Shown here: positions 57,542 to 64,000 of the stretch, piece by piece | How positions within the stretch are numbered: the first letter of the stretch is position 1 | How the letters are laid out: each line of letters starts with the position of its first letter | DNA from: Acidobacteria bacterium RIFCSPLOWO2_12_FULL_66_21 | GTDB lineage: Bacteria > Acidobacteriota > Vicinamibacteria > Vicinamibacterales > 2-12-FULL-66-21 | DNA: 64,000 nt | NCBI GenBank assembly: GCA_001767455.1 | Contig: MELC01000036.1 | Location: forward strand, 83,679-147,678 | Direction: 5' to 3' | Translations under genes and position numbers: made by a program | The notes under the pieces: model-generated | What the model was told of the DNA's origin: nothing | Databases searched by the model: none | Seen by the model: the letters and a program-made list of their open reading frames with translations, nothing else

Positions 57542-59854
57542 TCATCGTTGCGTCGTCGGCTGCCCCGTGAGCGCGCCGAGGAAATTCGAAAACGTGCCGA
57601 CGCCGGCGAGCGTGAACGAGATGTTGAACCGCTGATCCTTTGGGATGATGAACCGGCTGAAACTGGGGTAATTGTAGCGCTGGTATTCGAAGGCAATCCC
57701 ACAGCACTGCGCGTTGTAGTACGCGGTCACACGCTGCTGGATCCAGGTGGATCGCCCGATGTCGTAATTGAAGCTGTACGCGCCCCCCAGTCGCTGGCTC
57801 GGGAGACGGTAACTGGCGGCGCCCGTGATGAAGTTATCAGAGCGGAACAGGTCGGCCCCGGTCGGCAACTTTCGCTGGCTGAAGTTGCCGGAGGCCTGCA
57901 GCAGCGTGGTATTCACCGAGCCGCCGAGCGAGATGCTCTGGAAGGCCGAGATCTCCGGGTCGTACTCCATGCGCACATCCACGCTGGCGCTCGATACCGG
58001 AGTGAACCGCGTCGTGAGCGACACCGGAGAGAAATTGCTCGGAGGCCGTCCATAGAAGCTCGTGCTGTAGCTGCCGTCGAACTGCGACAGCTCCGGATTG
58101 CCGTAGTGCGTCTGCTGGATCGTGGTCGAGAGAATTTCCCGTGCCGTGGCATCGGGGCCGCTCCCCTTGACGAGCACCCGGTTCACGAGACCGTACTGCA
58201 TCTCGAGGCTGCCCCCGATGGTGTAGTCGCGTCTATCCAGCTTGATGACCTGCTTGACGTTCTCGACGGTGGTCGTCCGGCGAAACTCGATCGACGGCTC
58301 GATGACGTGCTTGATGCGCGCCGCGTACCCGCTGCCGGGGCGGTCCCACACGCGCGCGAATACCGGGCCGACGATTTCCGAGCGGAAGTCGAAGTACTGG
58401 CGCAGGATGCCAATCGGGACCACGGCGCCCGTGACCGGATCGTTGCTCTTGTTGTACCAGGTGCCGCGCCAGCCCATGTTCGAGTTGACCGTCAGGAAGG
58501 TCAGTTTCGAGAACGGGAGACGCACGCCCCCTCCACTGTCCCACCGCTGCAGCGTCAGGTCGGACACGGTGGTTCCGCTTCGCGTGCCCCGCAGTGCGTT
58601 GGAATAGTTGACCGAGCCGTTGACGTAGAGGGGTGTTTTGCCCAGCCGGGTGGTGGAGCGTGAGAACGAAATCGACGGCCGCTGCTCGTTGATCGACGAC
58701 GAGGTCGCCCCGTAGAAGTACTCGTCGTAGCTGTACGTGCCGCTCAGGGAGAATCCGCTCAAATTGGCGGCTGCCGAGCCGCCCCACCGACGCGATCGCT
58801 GTGACGCGTCGTAGATGTTCTGGTTGTACAACTGCTGAACGGTGACGTCCGAGAAGTAATCGAGGTATCCGCTCACCCGCGTGTGACCGGGCAGTTGCTC
58901 GCTCATGTTGCCGCGGAGCGAGTAGCTCTTCCTGGCGGGGCTGTCGATGGTCTGCCCGTTGTTCTCGAACGTGGCCTGGTGTTCGTTGATCACGTACGCG
59001 CGCGCGTTGCCGTTGCCAGTCGCCGAACGGATGTACCGGTATTCCCCGCCGTACCCCATGCCCGTGTTCGAGAACCAGTCGTGAACGAACGTCGCGTCCT
59101 GGCTGCGCGAGAGAGCCCAGAAGAACTGGTTGCTGATCGTGCGCCCGCGATAAGTCGAGTTGCCGTAGATCGGCATCAGGAACCCGGTCGCGCGGTCCTC
59201 CTCCTGGATCGGGTAGTACATGATCGGCAGATACATCAACGGGACGCCCTTCACCGAAAATATGGCGTTCTTCAGGATGGCGTAGTCGTCGAGATTCAGC
59301 GTGATCGACCCCGACACCAACACCCAGCGGGGCGTCGGCTGCACGCAGGTGGTGAAGCCTCCGTTCTTGAGCCGGTACTTCTTCGGGCCGATCTTGTGCA
59401 GCTCCTCCCCCCAGAAGTACGCGTCGGGTTCCTGGCTTCCGAACAGGCTGGGATTCGGCTTGTCGCGCAGCTCGGCCGTGCCGAACGCGACGTAGAAGGT
59501 GCCGGTGCGGTTCTTTGTGTCGAACTCCATCCGCTCCGCCGTGATCCGGTTGCGGCCCGACACGAACACGATGTTTCCTCGAGCGGTGATGCGTCCCAGC
59601 TCCGGGTAATGCTCCATGTGATCCGCGAAGAACTGCATCTCGTCGCAGTCGATGCGCACCGGCACGTCAGGTGTGCCGTCCAGAATCGCGTGATCCGCGA
59701 GCTTGCCGTTGACGATCTCCTTCCCCATCGACGCCTTGAGGCTCTGCGCCTGGTAGAGATTGCAGCCGGAGAAGTCCTGCGCGCGCGCAGGCGCGGGGAC
59801 GCCGAGCCAGTCGACGGCGAAGCAGAGCACGAGGATGGGGTAGAAACGGACCAT
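57542..59854 (-). CDS. lptD: LPS-assembly protein LptD
   Basis: LptD is the outer-membrane barrel that inserts lipopolysaccharide. The 770-residue protein has a signal peptide (YPILVLCFAVDWLGVPAPARA), an N-terminal OstA/LptA-like beta-jellyroll (about 60-150; RIDCDEMQFFADHMEHY, then ITARGNIVFVSGRNRITAER) and a long C-terminal beta barrel. Cysteines occur at both ends (DFSGCNLYQ and YNAQCCGIAFEYQ), as expected for the LptD disulfides. Its presence shows a diderm organism with LPS. It follows folC by 23 bases. Confidence 0.93.
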   Translation of the reverse strand: MVRFYPILVLCFAVDWLGVPAPARAQDFSGCNLYQAQSLKASMGKEIVNGKLADHAILDGTPDVPVRIDCDEMQFFADHMEHYPELGRITARGNIVFVSGRNRITAERMEFDTKNRTGTFYVAFGTAELRDKPNPSLFGSQEPDAYFWGEELHKIGPKKYRLKNGGFTTCVQPTPRWVLVSGSITLNLDDYAILKNAIFSVKGVPLMYLPIMYYPIQEEDRATGFLMPIYGNSTYRGRTISNQFFWALSRSQDATFVHDWFSNTGMGYGGEYRYIRSATGNGNARAYVINEHQATFENNGQTIDSPARKSYSLRGNMSEQLPGHTRVSGYLDYFSDVTVQQLYNQNIYDASQRSRRWGGSAAANLSGFSLSGTYSYDEYFYGATSSSINEQRPSISFSRSTTRLGKTPLYVNGSVNYSNALRGTRSGTTVSDLTLQRWDSGGGVRLPFSKLTFLTVNSNMGWRGTWYNKSNDPVTGAVVPIGILRQYFDFRSEIVGPVFARVWDRPGSGYAARIKHVIEPSIEFRRTTTVENVKQVIKLDRRDYTIGGSLEMQYGLVNRVLVKGSGPDATAREILSTTIQQTHYGNPELSQFDGSYSTSFYGRPPSNFSPVSLTTRFTPVSSASVDVRMEYDPEISAFQSISLGGSVNTTLLQASGNFSQRKLPTGADLFRSDNFITGAASYRLPSQRLGGAYSFNYDIGRSTWIQQRVTAYYNAQCCGIAFEYQRYNYPSFSRFIIPKDQRFNISFTLAGVGTFSNFLGALTGQPTTQR

Positions 59855-59877
59855 GAACGTCGGAGTCCTTCGGAGGA

Positions 59878-61167
59878 TCAGCGAAGAATAGCACGCAGGG
59901 GACCGATGAGAAAGATCGATCCCGCGACGACGATGGGCGCCGCCGCCGCGTGCGCGCGATCCAGCGCGGCCTCGGGATCCGCGACGATGTCGATGCGGAC
60001 CGCCGGGCCGGCGGCCTCGCGCGCCGCCGCGGCCAGCTCCGCCGCGCTCAACGCGCGGGGGCTCGGCGCGGTGGTGCAGACGATCGTCGCGCACGCGGGC
60101 GCCAGGGCGGCCGCCATCCCAGCCACGTCCTTGTCGCGCATCGTCCCGAACACGAGCGTGACCTTCGTCCAGCCGATGTCGCGCAGGTGCGCTGCCAGCG
60201 CGCGGGCACCCGCGGGATTGTGCGCGGCGTCGAGCAGCACGTCCACTCCCCTCCACGTCAGGCGCTCCAGCCGGGCGGGCCAGACCGCGTCGGCCACGCC
60301 GGCCCGCGCCGCGTCGTCGCCGACGGTGATGCCGATCCTGTCGAGCTCGTCGAGCATCGCGACGGCGACGGTGGCGTTGTCGCGTTGATGCCGGCCGGCG
60401 AGCGCCAGCGTGACGTGGTCGAGCGTGCGGCGGGGCGAGTGAATGCGGACGAGGCGCGACGCGGCGGCGCCGAGCGGCGCGACCCGCACGCGCTCGTGCG
60501 CGCGAATCAGATGCGCCCCCTGCGCGAGGCAGACCTCCGCCACCACACGCCAGGCCTCGGGCGGGAGCGCGCCGCAAACCACGGGGATGCCCGCCTTGAT
60601 CACGCCGGCCTTCTCGCGCGCGATCGATTCGACGGTGGAGCCCAGCTGCTCCTGGTGCTCCAGATCGATTGTCGTGATCGCCGCGGCAACCGGAGTGACC
60701 ACGTTGGTGGCGTCCAGCCGCCCGCCAAGACCCACTTCGAGGACCGCGATGTCGACTCGCGCCTCCCGAAAGAGCTCGAAGGCGGTCGCCGTCGTGCACT
60801 CGAAGAACGTCGGCGGGGCGGCCAGATCGCCGGCGCGCCTCAGCGACTCGACGGCGGCGCGAACGCGGTCGGCCGCCGCGCGCAGGGCGGATGTGGACAC
60901 CTCGCGTCCGTCGATGACGAAGCGCTCTTCCAGGCGGACGAGGTGCGGCGACGTGTAGCGGGCGGTGCGGTGGCCGGCCGCGCGAAGCGCAGTCTCCACC
61001 ATGACGGTGACCGACCCCTTGCCGTTGGTGCCGGCGACGATGAGGGAGCGAAAGCTGCGCTCCGGATGGCCGAGCGACTCGCAGAGCCTCGAGATGTTCT
61101 CGAGGCCGAATTTCATCCCGAGACGTTCGAGGGCGAACAGCCAGGCGATCGGATCGTCAGCGTTCAC
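59878..61167 (-). CDS. folC: Bifunctional dihydrofolate/folylpolyglutamate synthase
   Basis: FolC joins glutamate to dihydropteroate and adds the polyglutamate tail of folates. The 429-residue Mur-ligase-like protein has MKFGLENISRLCESLGHP, the P-loop VAGTNGKGSV (about 43-52), the lid TSPHLVRLEERF, LEVGLGGRLDATNVV and the C-terminal DAAHNPAGARAL. The start GTG 61167 overlaps the accD stop (GTGA). The accD-folC pair is widespread in bacteria. Confidence 0.95.
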   Translation of the reverse strand: MNADDPIAWLFALERLGMKFGLENISRLCESLGHPERSFRSLIVAGTNGKGSVTVMVETALRAAGHRTARYTSPHLVRLEERFVIDGREVSTSALRAAADRVRAAVESLRRAGDLAAPPTFFECTTATAFELFREARVDIAVLEVGLGGRLDATNVVTPVAAAITTIDLEHQEQLGSTVESIAREKAGVIKAGIPVVCGALPPEAWRVVAEVCLAQGAHLIRAHERVRVAPLGAAASRLVRIHSPRRTLDHVTLALAGRHQRDNATVAVAMLDELDRIGITVGDDAARAGVADAVWPARLERLTWRGVDVLLDAAHNPAGARALAAHLRDIGWTKVTLVFGTMRDKDVAGMAAALAPACATIVCTTAPSPRALSAAELAAAAREAAGPAVRIDIVADPEAALDRAHAAAAPIVVAGSIFLIGPLRAILR

Positions 61168-62069
61168 GCCGGCGCTTCTGAAGGCGGCTGCGGCTCCGCG
61201 ACGGCGGGCGCGGGTTCCGGGGCAGCCAGCCCGGCCCCGCCGAACCGGAGGACGCGAACGAGCACGTCTTTCAGCTCCCGCCGATCCACGACGAGGTCGA
61301 GCATGCCGTGCTCCACGAGGAACTCGCTGCGCTGGAAGCCTTCGGGGAGCTTCTGGCGAATCGTCTGCTCGATGACCCGTGGCCCCGCGAACCCGATGAG
61401 CGCCCGCGGCTCGGCGATGTTGACGTCACCCAGCATGGCGAAGCTGGCCGTCACGCCGCCGGTCGTGGGATCCGTCAGGATGGAAATGTAGGGCAGGCGC
61501 GCGCGATCCAGCCGCGCGAGCGCGGCGCTGATCTTCGCCATCTGCATCAGCGACAGCGTGCCTTCCATCATGCGCGCGCCGCCCGAGCACGACACGATCA
61601 CCACGGGGATCCGTGCGGCGATGGCCCGCTCGATGACGCGCGTGATCTTCTCGCCCACGACGACACCCATGCTCCCGCCGATGAAGCCGTACTCCATGGC
61701 GGCCACGGCGCACTCGACGCCCCCGATGCGCCCCGTCGCGGTAATCACCGCGTCCTTGAGTCCCGTCGCGATGATGCTGGCGTCCAGGCGCGTGCGGTAG
61801 GGCTTCGTGTCGGTGAACTGCAGCGGATCGGTCGACGCGAGGCCGGAATCGTGCTCCACCCACTCGCCGTCGAACAGCGTGCGCAGCCGCTCGGTCGCCG
61901 AGAGGCGCAGATGGTGGCCGCACTTGGCGCAGACGTTCAGGCTGGCCGCGAGATCCTTGTTGTAGATGGCCTGGCCGCACGCCGGACACTTCACCCACAA
62001 CCCTTCCGGCACCCGGCTCTTGTCGGGCGGCGGCTCGATCGGCTTGCGTACCTTCTTGAACCACGCCAT
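61164..62069 (-). CDS. accD: Acetyl-CoA carboxylase carboxyltransferase subunit beta
   Basis: AccD with AccA transfers the carboxyl group from carboxybiotin to acetyl-CoA, the first step of fatty-acid synthesis. The 301-residue protein has the N-terminal C4 zinc ribbon (WVKCPACGQAIYNKDL and NVCAKCGHHLRLS) and the crotonase-like core with DAVITATGRIGG, FIGGSMGVVVGEKI and SCSGGARMMEG. It starts the seven-gene minus-strand operon that ends with ubiA. The ATG is 6 bases from a TATGCT box and just 18 bases from the decamer array. Confidence 0.96.
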   Translation of the reverse strand: MAWFKKVRKPIEPPPDKSRVPEGLWVKCPACGQAIYNKDLAASLNVCAKCGHHLRLSATERLRTLFDGEWVEHDSGLASTDPLQFTDTKPYRTRLDASIIATGLKDAVITATGRIGGVECAVAAMEYGFIGGSMGVVVGEKITRVIERAIAARIPVVIVSCSGGARMMEGTLSLMQMAKISAALARLDRARLPYISILTDPTTGGVTASFAMLGDVNIAEPRALIGFAGPRVIEQTIRQKLPEGFQRSEFLVEHGMLDLVVDRRELKDVLVRVLRFGGAGLAAPEPAPAVAEPQPPSEAPA

Positions 62070-62075
62070 ACGGGG

Positions 62076-62081
62076 AGCATA
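62076..62081 (-). promoter_or_regulatory. -10-like hexamer TATGCT, 6 bases before accD
   Basis: TATGCT on the minus strand with six bases to the ATG at 62069 and no ribosome binding site; the likely promoter of the accD-ubiA operon. The -35 position would lie in the decamer array. Confidence 0.5.
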
Positions 62082-62086
62082 CCTCA

Positions 62087-62205
62087 GGGTGCTGAGAGGT
62101 GCTAAGGGGTGCTGAAGGGTGCTGAGAGGCGCTGAAGGGTGCTGAGAGGTGCTGAAGGGTGCTGAGAGGTGCTAAGGGGTGCTGAAGGGTGCTGAGAGGT
62201 GCTGG
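62087..62205. repeat. GGTGCTGA decamer array, twelve units, one orientation
   Basis: Twelve consecutive 10-base units of GGTGCTGAGA, GGTGCTGAAG and GGTGCTAAGG alternate in a partly regular order. No inverted arm is present. The array lies between the kinase gene and accD, both on the minus strand, and would contain the -35 region of accD. Confidence 0.94.
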
Positions 62206-62227
62206 GACTGGGTGCCTGGTGCCGCAG

Positions 62228-62270
62228 CGTGACGGCTGGACTCGCTGCCTGCCGCCTACTGCCTGCTACG
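62228..62270. repeat. CTGCCTA/CTGCCTG heptamers at the 3' end of the kinase gene
   Basis: CTCGCTGCCTGCCGCCTACT followed by GCCTGCTACG is a short string of degenerate heptamers. The stop codon of the deoxynucleoside kinase (CTA at 62266-62268 on the + strand) is in its last unit. Confidence 0.65.
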
Positions 62271-62913
62271 TTCTCGGTACGTAGTATCGCGTGCCCTTGC
62301 CCATCGTTCTGAGCTGCCGCTCCAGATCCGCCAGCGCGTCCTCTCCCCACGACAGATCGAACTGCGAGGTTTCGACGACGAGCAGCGGCGTCGCGTTGTA
62401 GTGGAAGAAGAAGTGGTTGTAGGCCTCGTTCAGCTCGCGGACGTACTCGTCGCCAAGCGGCGGCAGCTCGGGGTTGGCGCGCTCGCGCTCCCGCAGCCGG
62501 CGCCTGAGAACGTCGGTCGGCGTCTGCAGGTAGATCACCAGGTCGGCGGCCGGAACATCCTGCGCGAGCAGCTCGAACACCCGCTGGTAGATGAACAGCT
62601 CGTTGTCGTCGAGGTTCAGGTACGCGTAGATCTTGTCTCGCTCGAACAGGTAATCGCAGATGGTGAGCTGGCTGAACAAATCGCTCTGGCGGAGCAAGGT
62701 CTGCTGCCGGTGCCGCGAGAGCGTGAAGAACAGCTGCGCCTGGAACGCGGCGCCCGGCCGCTCGGCGTAGAAATCCGCGAGGAACGGGTTGTCCGTCTCC
62801 TCGAGCACGGTGGTCGCGTCGAGGCGGGACCCCATCCGGTCCGCCAGCAGCGACTTGCCGACCCCGGTGGGCCCCTCGATGGCGATGTAACGGAAGTCGA
62901 AGCTCGCGCTCAA
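62266..62913 (-). CDS. Deoxynucleoside kinase (dGK/dAK family)
   Basis: This enzyme phosphorylates purine deoxynucleosides for dNTP salvage. From TTG 62913 the protein has 215 residues: P-loop IEGPTGVGKS (about 10-19), the substrate motif LEETDNPFLADFY (catalytic Glu), LFFTLSRHRQQ and FERDKIYAYLNL, and the lid arginines in VLRRRLRERER. The upstream ATG options lie in the divergent menC-like gene and are rejected because the P-loop normally sits near the N-terminus. TATACT is 10 bases before the TTG. Confidence 0.88.
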   Translation of the reverse strand: MSASFDFRYIAIEGPTGVGKSLLADRMGSRLDATTVLEETDNPFLADFYAERPGAAFQAQLFFTLSRHRQQTLLRQSDLFSQLTICDYLFERDKIYAYLNLDDNELFIYQRVFELLAQDVPAADLVIYLQTPTDVLRRRLRERERANPELPPLGDEYVRELNEAYNHFFFHYNATPLLVVETSQFDLSWGEDALADLERQLRTMGKGTRYYVPRT

Positions 62914-62952
62914 CCTGCCCGGAAGTATAGCCAAAGGCCGCGGGCGTTGCGA

Positions 62953-62958
62953 TAGCAT
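62953..62958 (+). promoter_or_regulatory. TAGCAT hexamer, 7 bases before the menC-like gene
   Basis: Fits the TAnnnT pattern at the 6-7 base spacing seen at other genes; weak on its own. Confidence 0.3.
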
Positions 62959-62965
62959 TGATCCC

Positions 62966-64000
62966 GTGCGGATCGAGCGCATCGAGCTGAGACTGCTGCG
63001 GCTGCCGCTCGTCCGCTTCTTCGAGACGAGTTTCGGGCGGATCCACGAGCGGCCGTTCGTCCTCGTCACGGTGGAAGAGGCCGGCAGCGCCGGCGTCGGC
63101 GAGTGCGTCGCCGATGCCAATCCGTTCTACAGCGCCGAGACGACCGCGACGGCGTGGCACATCATCAGCGAATTCGTCGCGCCGATTGTCCTCGGACGCG
63201 AGTTCGCGCATCCGCGCGAGATCTTCGATGCCCTCGCCGTCATCCGCGGGCACAACATGGCGAAGGCCGCGGTGGAGATGGCGGCCTGGGATATGTACGC
63301 GCGCCAGCAGGGACGCCCGCTGGCCGGCGTCCTGGGAGGCAGTCCGGCGATCATCGAGTCGGGGATTGCGTCAGGCGTGTCGATCGGCATCCAGGACTCG
63401 CTCGACGAGCTGGCCGAGCGGGTGGACGTCGAGCGCCGCACGGGTTATCGCCGCATCAAGATCAAAATCAAGCCGGGCTGGGACATCGACGCCGTGGCGA
63501 TGATCCGGGAGCGCTTCGGCGATATTCCGCTGATGGTCGACGCCAACGCGGCCTATCACCTGGCGGACGCGGCGCACCTGTCGCGCCTCGATCCGTTCGG
63601 CCTGATGATGATCGAGCAGCCGCTCGATTACGACGACATCCGCGACCACGCCGCGCTGCAGCGGCAGATCCGGACGCCGATCTGCCTCGACGAATCGCTC
63701 CACGCGGTCCGCGCGGCGGCCGAGGCCATCGAGATCGGCGCCTGCCGGATCATCAACATCAAGCCGGGCCGGGTCGGCGGGCACGGCCAGTCGATTCGGC
63801 TGCACGACCTCGCGGCGGCACACGGCATTCCCGTCTGGCACGGCGGCATGCTCGAAAGCGGCATCGGCCGCGCGCACAATATTCACTTGTCGACGCTCGC
63901 GAACTTCCGGCTGCCGGGCGACGTCGCCGCGAGCCGACGGTACTACGCGCCCGATTTGATCGATCCGGAGATCGACGTACGCCCCGACGGCACGATCGCC
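62966..64000 (+). CDS. menC: o-Succinylbenzoate synthase / N-succinylamino acid racemase family (partial)
   Basis: An enolase-superfamily enzyme runs open to the window edge (345 codons seen, no stop). The start is GTG 62966 (VRIERIELRLLRLPLV). Catalytic features of the MenC/NSAR branch are present: KIKIKPGWD (the K-x-K acid/base pair), metal ligands in PLMVDANAAY, MMIEQPLDYDD and CLDESLH, and the second lysine in INIKPGRVGGHG. Members make o-succinylbenzoate for menaquinone or racemise N-acylamino acids, and one protein may do both. The rest of a men pathway is not in view. Confidence 0.85.
   Translation, partial: MRIERIELRLLRLPLVRFFETSFGRIHERPFVLVTVEEAGSAGVGECVADANPFYSAETTATAWHIISEFVAPIVLGREFAHPREIFDALAVIRGHNMAKAAVEMAAWDMYARQQGRPLAGVLGGSPAIIESGIASGVSIGIQDSLDELAERVDVERRTGYRRIKIKIKPGWDIDAVAMIRERFGDIPLMVDANAAYHLADAAHLSRLDPFGLMMIEQPLDYDDIRDHAALQRQIRTPICLDESLHAVRAAAEAIEIGACRIINIKPGRVGGHGQSIRLHDLAAAHGIPVWHGGMLESGIGRAHNIHLSTLANFRLPGDVAASRRYYAPDLIDPEIDVRPDGTIA

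Overview
The window is about 64 kb of high-GC bacterial chromosome made almost entirely of housekeeping genes. Several points suggest an acidobacterium, probably Vicinamibacteria-like. These are the large MacB-like permease of the ADOP type, a truncated DUF5916 gene, a secreted TPR protein with a carboxypeptidase-regulatory-like domain, LptD (so an outer membrane with LPS), and unusual short tandem-repeat arrays between genes. The taxonomic call is inference; there is no rRNA in the window.

Layout. 1-390 is non-coding, with a repeat array and hairpins. 391-7549 is a division and cell-wall operon (ftsW-murG-murC-ftsQ-ftsA-ftsZ), followed by a radical SAM gene. 9537-12740 holds a small hypothetical gene, acpS head-to-head with pgeF, a secreted protein and an RNase H. 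12880-20236 is a minus-strand run: zinc-ribbon protein, CAU tRNA, rpoD, dnaG and mutS2. larB, a GT2 glycosyltransferase, citrate synthase and lepA-lepB follow. 27039-36517 is a long minus run: fchA, hutI, DUF167, divIVA, yggS, TPR protein, dam-like methylase, dinG, glyA, rpiB. 36541-46249 is more accessory: rlmI, the ADOP permease, a deletion-scarred DUF5916 locus, a SUMF1-fold protein, thiC and a frameshifted remnant of a type I restriction HsdR subunit. 46259-53094 holds a coiled-coil protein, a secreted protein, an M20 peptidase, htpX and clpA. 53260-62069 is a tight minus-strand operon (accD-folC-lptD-rfbB-epimerase-VTE5/VTE6 fusion-ubiA). A deoxynucleoside kinase and a partial menC-like gene close the window.

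The most unusual signal lies between the genes. At least 14 arrays of short degenerate tandem units, mostly heptamers or heptamer-based decamers, belong to several unrelated sequence families: GGTGCTGA, CCAAACT, GATTGGC, CGAGCCA, GGGAACT, GTAGAAG and others. Many arrays fold back on themselves. Within a family the two arms always have the same polarity, so a ribosome or polymerase entering from either side meets the same motif first. The arrays supply stop codons to several genes, touch start codons of others, and have apparently inserted in frame inside mutS2 and at the end of murC.

A second recurring signal is a TAnnnT hexamer exactly 6-7 bases before the start codon in at least seven genes. 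This suggests leaderless transcripts are common in this organism.
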